A stretch of 64,000 bases of DNA from positions 73,604-137,603 of the forward strand of contig JAEYWD010000006.1 of NCBI GenBank assembly GCA_023429135.1, written 5' to 3'. Each line of letters starts with the position of its first letter. Within the stretch, counting starts at the first letter, position 1. Below are positions 54,494 to 62,370 of this stretch, in pieces. The notes beneath the pieces were generated by a model. It did no database searches and was not told the origin of the DNA. It saw nothing but the letters and a program-made list of their open reading frames with translations. Source of the stretch: Bacteroidota bacterium (GTDB lineage: Bacteria > Bacteroidota > Bacteroidia > Bacteroidales > JAAUTT01). The position numbers and the translations under genes were made by a program.

Positions 54494-56578
54494 ATGAGAA
54501 CACAAATAATACTATTGCTTTTTTTCCTGATTCCTTGTTTTACATTGAAGTCGCAGGATAACACCCGTTTCTTTCCCGATAAGGATTTAATTACAACAGG
54601 CATTTATTATTATCCTGAACATTGGAACGAAAATCAATGGGAACGCGATATTAAAAAGATTTCTGAAATGGGTTTTGAGTTTGTTCATCTGGCTGAATTT
54701 GCATGGTATAAGATGGAGCCCGAAGAAGGAAAATTCGATTTTGTCTGGCTGGATAAGGTGGTTAATCTTTGCATCAAATACAATCTAAAGGTGGTAATGT
54801 GCACACCTTCGGCCACCACTCCAACCTGGATGCGGCTTAACTACCCCGAAACATTTGTTATGGATGGTCATTACATACGCGCTGAAAATGGTACGCGTGG
54901 GTTAGAATCGGTTGTTAACCCAAAATACCGCATGTTTGTGGAACGCATAGTAACCGAAATGGCCAAACGGTACGGCAAAAATCCAAACGTTACCGGATGG
55001 CAAATCGACAATGAACCTCCTGCCCTACCCGACTACAGTCCTTCGTCGCAGGACGCTTTCCGCCAATGGTTAAAAAACAAATACAAAACGGTAGATGCAT
55101 TAAACGCAGCCTGGGGAGCAGCTTTCTGGAGCCAATGGTTCAACAGTTTCGACCAGGTTATCATCCCTAATACCAACCTGGTGGGCTGGTGGGGCAATAA
55201 TCCTCATGCATTGGTCGATTTTAAAAGATACTCAGCCGATTCGGAAGCTGATTTCCTTGATTTTCAGGCAGGTATTTTGAGAAATTTTATCTTGAAAAAC
55301 CAATATATAACCACAAATTACACGGCCATATGCACCGGATCCGATGCTGTTCGTACAAAAAAGCTCGACTTTGCCACCTACACAGCCTACCCTAACGGAG
55401 GGTCGGACAATATTGGCGATAAGGGATTCCGTTTAGGAAACGGTAAAACCATTCTTTTTGCCGCCGATTATTACAAATCGGCAGGCGGAGTAACCGGAGT
55501 AATGGAAATACAACCCGGACCTGTAAACTGGGGTGGTTATAACCCTCTGCTTCTGCCCGGAACGGTGCGTATGTGGTTATATCACACCTTTGCTGCAGGC
55601 GGTAAACTTGCCTGCTCATACCGGTTCCGTCAAATATTATATAGTTGTGAGCAATATCATTCAGGTGTAATAAAAACCGATGGCGTTACCCCTTCCCCTG
55701 GAGGCGAGGAATATATGCAATTTATGAAAGAAATTAAGGAACTCCGGGCACAATACAAACCCAACACCAAAATGCCTGAAAAAGTGGCGGCTCGTTCAAC
55801 AGCAATCGTATGGAACCTGGAAAATTACTGGACTATCGACAGGCAAAAACAGACCTGGCAATGGGATGCCTGGAATTTCCCGGTTAAGTATCTGGAACTT
55901 GCTAAATCTTTAGGTGCTCCTGTTGATGTGATCCCCGAAACACACGATTTGTCAAAATATAAACTCGTTATTGTTCCGGCTTACGAATTGGCCGATTCTG
56001 CACTTGTTAAAAAATGGACTGATTATGTGACAAAAGGCGGAAACCTTGTTATTACCTGCCGCACTGCTATTAAAAATCGTAATGGTCATTTCTGGGAAGC
56101 TGACTGGGCTGCCCCGATCTCTGGTCTTATCGGAGCCCGTGTTGAAGCAACAGATATGCTTTCGGCTTATGGAAAAGGCGAAATAATGATGGGGTCTTCT
56201 AATTATATGTGGAATAATTGGGCCGATTTGCTTGTTCCTGCTAAAAACACCGAAGTAATTGCCTCATATAACAACCAGTTCTACAAAGACAAAGCTGCAG
56301 TGGTTAAAAATAAGGTCGGCAAAGGTACGGTAACCTACATTGGGGTGGATACAGACGATTCGAAACTCGAAAAAGATATTTTGCGCAGTATTTATTCGGC
56401 AGCAGGAGCCTCAGCCGAAGATTATCCTCAGGGAATTTATGTTTATTGGCGCGACGGATTTTTCGTTGCTGTAAACTATTCGTCAGACAATTACACGATG
56501 AATGTCCCGGCGAATGCGAAAATTCTTGTAGGTGAAAAAACTATAAGACCAGCGGGAGTATTGGTGTGGAGCGAATAG
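54494..56578 (+). CDS. GH42 beta-galactosidase
   Basis: The 694 residues are canonical for GH42: YYYPEHWNENQWERDIKKI, acid/base Glu174 in WQIDNEPPAL, nucleophile Glu338 in VMEIQPGPVNWG, followed by the trimerisation domain (YKLVIVPAYELAD, GGNLVITCRT) and a short beta domain. A signal peptide precedes it. It differs strongly from the GH42 at 20688, where both active-site frames are changed. It is the last gene of the enzyme operon and is followed by a strong terminator 43 nt later. Confidence 0.95.
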   Translation: MRTQIILLLFFLIPCFTLKSQDNTRFFPDKDLITTGIYYYPEHWNENQWERDIKKISEMGFEFVHLAEFAWYKMEPEEGKFDFVWLDKVVNLCIKYNLKVVMCTPSATTPTWMRLNYPETFVMDGHYIRAENGTRGLESVVNPKYRMFVERIVTEMAKRYGKNPNVTGWQIDNEPPALPDYSPSSQDAFRQWLKNKYKTVDALNAAWGAAFWSQWFNSFDQVIIPNTNLVGWWGNNPHALVDFKRYSADSEADFLDFQAGILRNFILKNQYITTNYTAICTGSDAVRTKKLDFATYTAYPNGGSDNIGDKGFRLGNGKTILFAADYYKSAGGVTGVMEIQPGPVNWGGYNPLLLPGTVRMWLYHTFAAGGKLACSYRFRQILYSCEQYHSGVIKTDGVTPSPGGEEYMQFMKEIKELRAQYKPNTKMPEKVAARSTAIVWNLENYWTIDRQKQTWQWDAWNFPVKYLELAKSLGAPVDVIPETHDLSKYKLVIVPAYELADSALVKKWTDYVTKGGNLVITCRTAIKNRNGHFWEADWAAPISGLIGARVEATDMLSAYGKGEIMMGSSNYMWNNWADLLVPAKNTEVIASYNNQFYKDKAAVVKNKVGKGTVTYIGVDTDDSKLEKDILRSIYSAAGASAEDYPQGIYVYWRDGFFVAVNYSSDNYTMNVPANAKILVGEKTIRPAGVLVWSE

Positions 56579-56620
56579 ATATCAACATGGCTATGTTGTT
56601 ATAATCAATTCTTACCAAAT

Positions 56621-56672
56621 AAATTCGGCCTCACCTGTCTGGTGCCAGCCAAACCTGTGAGGCCGAATTTTT
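56621..56672 (+). terminator. Strong terminator at the end of the enzyme operon
   Basis: Perfect 14-bp arms AAATTCGGCCTCAC / GTGAGGCCGAATTT enclose a 22-nt loop and end in a short T-run. As the neighbouring gene is convergent, it may serve both strands. Confidence 0.9.
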
Positions 56673-56786
56673 CCAATCTTGAGCCAATTTCCGGGAATCG
56701 GCCACCTGTTCTAATTTTATTTAATTGTTATAAGCTTGTATCGGTTACTCATCCGGGGATAACATCATCAGAACAATTATTTACTG

Positions 56787-57425
56787 TTATTTGCTGTTCA
56801 GGGGACATCGTTTAATCAAATACTGTAAAGTAACCTGGTAAGCATTTTCGGTTTGCCAAAGCGAAGTTTTCGATTGTGAAGAAATGTTTCGCCCGTCATT
56901 AACATAGACTTTCAAATCTACCTGAGTTTGAAACTGCTCAGTTGAGCTGGAAGAACTGGAAGAAAAACTTGGTTTTTTATCCCCGTTATTTTTCTTCTCC
57001 GAAACTGAACTATTTGTACCACTATTAGTTATTCCTTTGGAATTCACCAAAACAGTACCCGTAACCAGATATTCAGAACCAAGAATCTGAGTAAGCTCCT
57101 CTGGCATGTAGTCGCCAATACTATTTTCATTAATTCCCTTGCGGGCCAGAAGTGAATTGGTTTTAACCGGGTCCTGAATTTTGAATCGCGCAGCATGTTT
57201 CAGGAGCAGGTTATAACAATCGGATTGAACTTTTTTACTCAGTTTCTCGTCTTTTTCGCCTCCCTGCCCAATAAACGAAAAAGGCAAAACAGCAACCAGG
57301 TTGCGTTGGATAGATGGCGATGTCTCCGATTGAGCATACCCATTCTGATTGCTAATGCCAAAAGCAGTTACAACAACCAGTAAATAAGCTGATATTCCTT
57401 TCATGGATTTTAAAAATGTTTTCAT
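56787..57425 (-). CDS. Secreted protein with CsgG/LpoB-like fold signature
   Basis: The 212 residues have a signal peptide (GISNQNGYAQ) and a pattern of the CsgG/LpoB/TolB-N type: LVAVLPFSFIGQG, then a helix with KKVQSDCYNLLLKHA, NSLLARKGI, and EELTQILGSEYLVTGTVLV. A serine-rich linker (about residues 154-161) divides the domain in an unusual way before the final beta strand. These folds are found in outer-membrane-associated lipoproteins, but no lipobox is visible here. Function is unknown. It belongs to a minus-strand set that is unrelated to the glycan locus. Confidence 0.65.
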   Translation of the reverse strand: MKTFLKSMKGISAYLLVVVTAFGISNQNGYAQSETSPSIQRNLVAVLPFSFIGQGGEKDEKLSKKVQSDCYNLLLKHAARFKIQDPVKTNSLLARKGINENSIGDYMPEELTQILGSEYLVTGTVLVNSKGITNSGTNSSVSEKKNNGDKKPSFSSSSSSSTEQFQTQVDLKVYVNDGRNISSQSKTSLWQTENAYQVTLQYLIKRCPLNSK

Positions 57426-57578
57426 GTATTTACCTATGTATTAAATTTGAATTCACATATTGACATAGGCCAAAAGGAAAACCCTACCTCGAAGCAATGA
57501 AATTTAAATGAAGTTCTGCCCTCGCTGAAAAAGATAAGAAAAAAGCCTGGAATAATATAAAATTAAAAAGTTGTACCA

Positions 57579-57606
57579 AAGGAGATGCCTTCCCGGACAC
57601 CTCCTT
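57579..57606 (-). terminator. Possible terminator hairpin after the SnoaL-like gene
   Basis: On the minus strand AAGGAGGTG pairs with CATCTCCTT around a 10-nt loop, 25 nt after the stop of the 57631 gene. The T-run comes only ~10 nt later, so it is a weak terminator. Apart from this hairpin, I see nothing in 57426-57630. Confidence 0.4.
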
Positions 57607-57630
57607 GTATTTCTAAGGTTTACTTCCCTT

Positions 57631-58080
57631 TTAAAGTTTCAGCTCCGGTTTGGTTAACGACCAGTGCGAATGGATAATTTTCCAGTTTCCATCCTTTTCC
57701 TTACGATAGACTTCAGTGCTGTTCCACCGGGAGATCTGGTTCCCCGTCCACGATGCGAGGTTAAAGGTTAATACGGCCATATTACCAACGATTTGCACCT
57801 TAGGATTATTAATTTCGTACTTATCAACCTTTACCTGACCTTCGATCCCTTTATAAAGTTCTGTAAGCTTTTCAAGTCCATCGATCCGGGTTTCCAGATA
57901 GGGATCGAAATAAACAATGTCGGGAGCATATATTTCGATAAAGCCCCAAACATCGCCTTTATTCCAGCGTTCGAGTGCTGCTTTTTCCATCGTAATAATT
58001 TTTGAAGCGACATCGGTTTCCTGTTGTGCGGTTAACGTTCCTGTTGTCATCATGAGTGAAAGTAAAATTAAGGTTTTCAT
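57631..58080 (-). CDS. Secreted SnoaL/DUF4440-like protein (NTF2 fold)
   Basis: The 149 residues have a signal peptide (MTTGTLTAQQ) and one NTF2-like domain: an initial helix (ITMEKAALERWNKGDVWGFIEIYAPDIVYFD), the curved sheet with VQIVGNMAVLTFNLASW and RWNSTEVYRKEKDGNWKIIHSHWSLT. This is the SnoaL-like/DUF4440 pattern, found in ketosteroid-isomerase-like proteins of unknown substrate. No catalytic residue can be assigned. Confidence 0.8.
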   Translation of the reverse strand: MKTLILLSLMMTTGTLTAQQETDVASKIITMEKAALERWNKGDVWGFIEIYAPDIVYFDPYLETRIDGLEKLTELYKGIEGQVKVDKYEINNPKVQIVGNMAVLTFNLASWTGNQISRWNSTEVYRKEKDGNWKIIHSHWSLTKPELKL

Positions 58081-58216
58081 TGTTTTGATATGATTAGAAT
58101 AATTGAATCAGGACCCGCAGTCCACAGCCCTCAGACCACGGACGACAGCCATACAGCAATATTATTTCAATCTCTCGACATTGACGATGCATTAAAAAAG
58201 GGAGAAATAGTACTTT

Positions 58217-59083
58217 TCAGGGATTTTTTCTGCGATAATTTAATGGAGTTTGGCCAGTAACTTTCCTGAATTTACGAACGAAATAGGATGTGTCCTCAAA
58301 GCCAAGGTTTGCAGCCACTTCGGCGATAGAAGTATCGGAGAAGCAAATCAGTTTTTTTGCTTCTGTTATTAACCTGTTCTGAAGGTATTGTTTGGCTCCG
58401 ACTCCAAGGTGTTGTTTGCATAGGTCGTTCAGGTGACCCTGGGTAATATTCAGTTTGCCGGCGTAAAAAGAAACATCGTGATGGAATGTCACATTCGAAT
58501 CCACCAGCTTTCTGAAGCTTACAACATGCCGGTTAAATTCATTTTTGGAGTTTTCGGGATAAATACTGGTGTACCTCCGGTTTAGCCATATTAGCGACTG
58601 GTAAAGCAAGGCTTTCAGAATATGCGTATCGTTCCTGTCGAAAGTTACGATTTCCTTTTCAATATTCAAACAGAGCTGAATAAGAAATTGCTGTTCATCG
58701 GAAGTAATAGTTATTTCAGGCGCAGTAATATAATTATGGAAGTAATGAAGGTTATCGATAAAATGAATGTCGTTTAAAAAGCTGGTGAGAAATGCTTCCT
58801 CAAAAATAAGCACGTAGCCCGTGGGCATTGTCTCTATGTCCCAATAGCGAACCTGTCCCGGCGACGAAAAAATAATTCTGCCGGGAGTAAAATCAAATTT
58901 CAGGTTATCGAGCGAAAAAGTTCCCTTGCCACCTGTTAAGAGGGTAATATCGTAATAAGAAAGCACATGAGGATTTCCATGCGAAATATACTTTTCAAGC
59001 GATTCGAGCCGTATCAGATCGATTAATAATTCGTTCCCGTATTTGGTTTTGAAAAGTCGTACTTGTCGATCATGGAAAAGCAT
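58217..59083 (-). CDS. AraC-family transcriptional regulator
   Basis: The 288 residues have an N-terminal cupin-like sensor domain (about 10-160; YDITLLTGGKGTFSLDNL, RIIFSSPGQVRYW) and a C-terminal double helix-turn-helix (about 195-288) with the signatures ITQGHLNDLCKQHLG and SIAEVAANLGFEDTSYFVRKFRKVTGQTPLNYR. It is a soluble one-component AraC regulator and not an HTCS. Its ligand and targets are unknown; the SnoaL-like gene follows in the same direction after 136 nt, so it could be a target. Confidence 0.92.
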   Translation of the reverse strand: MLFHDRQVRLFKTKYGNELLIDLIRLESLEKYISHGNPHVLSYYDITLLTGGKGTFSLDNLKFDFTPGRIIFSSPGQVRYWDIETMPTGYVLIFEEAFLTSFLNDIHFIDNLHYFHNYITAPEITITSDEQQFLIQLCLNIEKEIVTFDRNDTHILKALLYQSLIWLNRRYTSIYPENSKNEFNRHVVSFRKLVDSNVTFHHDVSFYAGKLNITQGHLNDLCKQHLGVGAKQYLQNRLITEAKKLICFSDTSIAEVAANLGFEDTSYFVRKFRKVTGQTPLNYRRKNP

Positions 59084-59130
59084 TTACGCCAAATATATAA
59101 AATAAGTCGTTGCAGAGGACTAGTGTTCTG

Positions 59131-59164
59131 TTAGTCATGCTTCGACTCCGCTCAGCATGACTAA
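59131..59164. repeat. REP-like palindrome
   Basis: Perfect 11-bp arms TTAGTCATGCT / AGCATGACTAA enclose TCGACTCCGCTC. The TTCGACTCCGCTCAGCATGAC word is a well-known dispersed repeat in Bacteroidota intergenic regions. Confidence 0.7.
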
Positions 59165-59192
59165 AGCATTGTCGGGGCTTTGATTATAGGAG

Positions 59193-59283
59193 CCACAATG
59201 GCACAAACTCACAAAGAAATCCCAAAGAGTTAAATCCTGACAAACAAGCCTCTGTGAATCTTTGAGCCTTTGAACCATAGTGG
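59193..59283. repeat. Imperfect inverted repeat (REP/MITE-like)
   Basis: CCACAATGGCACAAACTCAC at the left is complementary to the right end (CTTTGAACCATAGTGG) at about 18 of 25 positions, with ~40 nt between the arms. It lies next to the palindrome at 59131 in a gene-free gap. Confidence 0.5.
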
Positions 59284-59316
59284 TATAATCCTCATTTTAG
59301 CTTATAAAGATCGGGG

Positions 59317-59757
59317 CTATTGTAATTTCCGCATCAGCAATTTCATCGATTCCATGGGGGGTATTACCGGCATTATTTCAAGGATTTCTTTATAATATGG
59401 CCTGTGTTGCGAAAACGTAGTTTCAAAATCCTTTTCATCTTCTGCTCTCCAGAAACTTATACCAACGGTTGGATCGTCCTGTATACAAAAGGTCAAAATG
59501 GTTTTGCTGGTATCGAGTTCGCCTGATTGGATTTTTTGGCCCAACACAGCCATTTTACTGGTATCGATCCGTACTTTTACAAGGTAGAAACGATATGCGG
59601 TTTCGGCACGGGTTGATATGTTTCCCAGTCCTTTTTCGAGCAGGTCTATAATTTGGCCGTTTTGACTCAGTCCGTTTTTCTGTTTTGTTTCGTTAATCCG
59701 GTTCAGTAATTCGACCGGCAGATGAACGGCAATACATTTTTTCTCTGTTTGTGACAT
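59317..59757 (-). CDS. Ribbon-helix-helix domain fused to a small alpha+beta barrel-like domain
   Basis: The 146 residues start with a CopG/Arc-like ribbon-helix-helix (about 7-45: KKCIAVHLPVELLNRINETK, then SQNGQIIDLLEKGLG) that should bind DNA as a dimer. The rest (about 50-146: YRFYLVKVRID, ILTFCIQDDPTVGISFWRAED, FSQHRPYYKEILEIMPVIPP) resembles dimeric alpha+beta barrel proteins such as ABM or muconolactone-isomerase-like families, here as a ligand domain by inference. Such a combination is uncommon. The gene lies 48 nt downstream of the ECF sigma gene on the same strand, so the two may form an operon. Confidence 0.6.
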   Translation of the reverse strand: MSQTEKKCIAVHLPVELLNRINETKQKNGLSQNGQIIDLLEKGLGNISTRAETAYRFYLVKVRIDTSKMAVLGQKIQSGELDTSKTILTFCIQDDPTVGISFWRAEDEKDFETTFSQHRPYYKEILEIMPVIPPMESMKLLMRKLQ

Positions 59758-59805
59758 AATACTTCTAATGAATGGTTATATGCATTGGATGGCATACCTG
59801 GAAGT

Positions 59806-60576
59806 TTATTTCACTTTTTCAGGAGAAAAAATGCGCAGGTTTTCATTTTTATCTAAAAACTGCTGTACTTGCTGGTCAAGCCGGAGCGAAGGATCCTTTT
59901 CGTTTAAACTTTTATAAAGAAGAATCATCCTTTTCAAACTCCTTATTTCAGCTTCAGTGTAAATAATGCTTTCTGCGGCAATTCCATTTTCTTCAATCCA
60001 GTTCTGTTTTAGCGAGAAGTTTATAAGATTTTCGCACCGGCATTTGTTCTGAGGATCGAAGAGCGAGCAGTTGTTACACAAAAACTCCCTGATGTTTTGT
60101 CGGGACCGGTGAATAAGAATCCGGGTAGCATTTTCGGATTTGCCGATCACCGCTGCAACCTGATCGTTGGGAACGTCGAGTAAAACCCCAAGAATAAATA
60201 CAATACGCTGCTGTAACGGAAGGCACCGCAGCAATCCGCTTAAACAACCGTCTTTCACCTGGTTTATATAGGCCGATTTTTCCTTTTCAGTCATCTCTTC
60301 CGAAACCGGAGAACCAGCCATTTCAATCAAACTTTCGAGATCCGAAAATTTGCTTCTCTTTTTGTTTTTAAGAAAGAGCAAGCAATTGTTAACCGCAATC
60401 CGGTAAAGCCAGGTATAAACATTACTTTCGCCCCTGAACTTATCGAAGTTTTTAAAGGCCTGAATAAAAGTATCCTGGGCAATATCCTGAGCATCGTCCA
60501 TACTGCCTGTCATCCGGTAAGCAAGGTTGACGATGGTTTTACGGTATTTTTTATAGAGGAGGTCGGGAGTTTGCAT
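59806..60576 (-). CDS. ECF sigma factor with C-terminal cysteine-cluster extension
   Basis: The 256 residues have sigma region 2 (about 5-75: YRKTIVNLAYRMTGSMDDAQDIAQDTFIQAF, FRGESNVYTWLYRIAVNN) and region 4 (about 115-165: LPLQQRIVFILGVLLDVPNDQVAAVIGKSENATRILIHRSRQNI) of the sigma-70 ECF family. The next ~90 residues are an extension with Cys167, Cys170, Cys179 and Cys181 (C-x2-C-x8-C-x-C), a pattern able to bind metal or act as a redox switch. No anti-sigma factor is adjacent. It may be self-controlled through this extension; the RHH gene follows downstream. Confidence 0.88.
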   Translation of the reverse strand: MQTPDLLYKKYRKTIVNLAYRMTGSMDDAQDIAQDTFIQAFKNFDKFRGESNVYTWLYRIAVNNCLLFLKNKKRSKFSDLESLIEMAGSPVSEEMTEKEKSAYINQVKDGCLSGLLRCLPLQQRIVFILGVLLDVPNDQVAAVIGKSENATRILIHRSRQNIREFLCNNCSLFDPQNKCRCENLINFSLKQNWIEENGIAAESIIYTEAEIRSLKRMILLYKSLNEKDPSLRLDQQVQQFLDKNENLRIFSPEKVK

Positions 60577-60630
60577 TTGGTAGATTATAAAGCCATGTAA
60601 ATTAGCGCTTATATATTTAATTCCAAAATT

Positions 60631-60764
60631 TTGTACTCGCCTACTTTGATTACAAATTTATTGCTTTGTGAGGGATTGCACGATGGTCTCAAATACCTGT
60701 GGCGGTATCTCCTTTGGCCGGTTGCCTGCTTTAAACTTTTCGATCGCTTTTTTGAGTTCCTGCT
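60631..60764 (-). pseudogene. Relic of a LytTR response regulator
   Basis: The DNA from 60634 to 60764 is colinear with 62675-62813 inside the intact LytTR gene (for example GTACTCGCCTACTTTGATTA against GTGCTCGCCTACTTTAATTA; also ATTGCACGATGGTCTCAAAT against ATTGCATGATGGTTTCAAAT). It lacks 8 bases in the TTTATTTTTGTATTGCTTT stretch, which shifts the frame. It is a fragment of a duplicated or recombined regulator covering the linker between receiver and LytTR domain. Elsewhere in 60577-60901 I see only an AT-rich leader for the next gene. Confidence 0.8.
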
Positions 60765-60901
60765 AATTGTTTTTAACCGTTATCCGTTAAGTCAAACCTT
60801 CCAACCGGAAACTTTCAAAATAATATTAAACACAACAGCTACATACCTGTTTACATTTTCAATTATACATTTAATAATTAAAAAATAAACAATTTAAGAC
60901 C

Positions 60902-62308
60902 ATGAACACAAAGTTACCGGCCCTAATCATGTCTTTCATGATCACAGGCCTGATTACATTTAGTTGTAAAGATTCTGAAACTCTTAATAATCCTCTAAAC
61001 AATTCAATCAATTTTAGTGTCTCAAAGGATACAATGCTCTCCAACTGGGATTCACTAACTATTCAGGTAGAAATTAACACCAAAGCTTTAGTAAACGGAA
61101 GTGTTAATATCAAACTCTCGGGTGACGCAGCAGTTAATGCCGACTATATCACAAAGCCCGAAGCCGTTAATGGGGTTGTAACTTTGAATCTTTTAAAAGA
61201 ATCTCAAAAAGCCCAGCTTCTCATTATACGCTCAAGCCCGCGACAAACTGAGAAAACAATTAGTCTGACGCTTGAAAACCCATCCAGTGGCTTTGTTTTG
61301 GGAAACATTTCTTCCGCATCAATCAAACTAATGAAAGAAATAGTGGATAGTATCAATTTTTCGGATTCCTTTATTCATATCTCCGAAACAGATACGCAAG
61401 GTTATGATATTGCTTTAACCCTAGGTGGCACGGTTACTCAAACCGAACATGTAAATATCGAAATTATTAATCCCACCGGAATAGAATATGGCACTCACTA
61501 TTCCACGAATATTGCTGCTGTGCAGAATGTATTGAAACTCGACGTCACGCCAGGTACCAAAACATTGTCATTTAAAATTATTCCTGTCAATAATCAAGTA
61601 GTATCAGGAAATTATGAATTGGTCTTCAGAATTGGTTCTACCACCGGTCAGCTTCGTAAAGGCATACATTCCGAGCTAAAAGTACGTGTGGAAGAAGATG
61701 ACAAGAATATAGCAATTCACTCTATTGCTGAACTTAGTAACCTGTTTAAAGATTACAACGACGAATTCTTTCTCCCCAACGACTATTTTATTGAAGGAAT
61801 TATCACATCGGGCACAAATGTAGCCGACGAAAAGATAGCTTATATCCAGGACACTACTGCTGGAATAATGCTGAGATTCACGCTGCCAAATGTTTTAAAA
61901 TTAGGGGACAAAGTGAGATTAAACCTGAAAGGCGCTTCGGGAAACTATGTCAACGATCAGAAGGCTTTTTATAACATTACCGATTTGCAGGGAGTGAAAG
62001 TAGATGAAAACCAAGCCGTAATGCCCGTTGATATTACTATAGAGCAATTTGCGTCGGGAAACTATGAAGGTAAGCGGGTGAGGATTAACAACGTGCAATT
62101 CTCCCAGGCTAACGGGACCCTAACATTCCAGGGTGTACGACAAATTACCAATGGATCCCAAACAATGTCAATTACCACCTTTGTCACTGCGCCATTCAGC
62201 AATACCATAGTTCCTTCCGGTAAATTCTCGATAACAGGAATTGCAGGTGACTGGGGACGAATTCTACCCCAGGTGTATAATACCGACATTGTTAAAACGG
62301 ATAATTAG
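60902..62308 (+). CDS. Surface lipoprotein with Calx-beta-like repeats and DUF5689
   Basis: The 468 residues carry a lipoprotein signal (ITGLITFSC, Cys22). The N-terminal half contains two Calx-beta-like beta-sandwiches (about 35-145 and 150-265: VNIKLSGDAAVNADYITKPE, VNIEIINPTGIEYGTHYS). The C-terminal part (about 270-468) is a DUF5689-like domain (FIEGIITSG, AYIQDTTAGIMLRF, LKLGDKVRLNLKG, VRINNVQF) of OB-like fold found in many Bacteroidota surface proteins. A role in binding or adhesion is possible but not shown. It stands alone on the plus strand. Confidence 0.85.
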   Translation: MNTKLPALIMSFMITGLITFSCKDSETLNNPLNNSINFSVSKDTMLSNWDSLTIQVEINTKALVNGSVNIKLSGDAAVNADYITKPEAVNGVVTLNLLKESQKAQLLIIRSSPRQTEKTISLTLENPSSGFVLGNISSASIKLMKEIVDSINFSDSFIHISETDTQGYDIALTLGGTVTQTEHVNIEIINPTGIEYGTHYSTNIAAVQNVLKLDVTPGTKTLSFKIIPVNNQVVSGNYELVFRIGSTTGQLRKGIHSELKVRVEEDDKNIAIHSIAELSNLFKDYNDEFFLPNDYFIEGIITSGTNVADEKIAYIQDTTAGIMLRFTLPNVLKLGDKVRLNLKGASGNYVNDQKAFYNITDLQGVKVDENQAVMPVDITIEQFASGNYEGKRVRINNVQFSQANGTLTFQGVRQITNGSQTMSITTFVTAPFSNTIVPSGKFSITGIAGDWGRILPQVYNTDIVKTDN

Positions 62309-62317
62309 TTTAACAAG

Positions 62318-62362
62318 AACAATCGGGCAGGGATGTATCGCCTCCATCTCTGCTCGGTTGTT
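62318..62362. terminator. Hairpin between two convergent genes
   Basis: AACAATCGGGCAGGGATG pairs with CATCTCTGCTCGGTTGTT over 18 positions, with G-U pairs, around a 9-nt loop. No long T-run follows on either strand, but its location suits a bidirectional terminator. Confidence 0.5.
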
Positions 62363-62370
62363 ACCCCATC

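Noticed and set aside
58105..58145. GC-rich CAGTCC/ACGGAC-like short repeats upstream of the SnoaL-like gene
   Set aside because: Resembles low-complexity intergenic repeats of this phylum but the units are too degenerate here to define an element.
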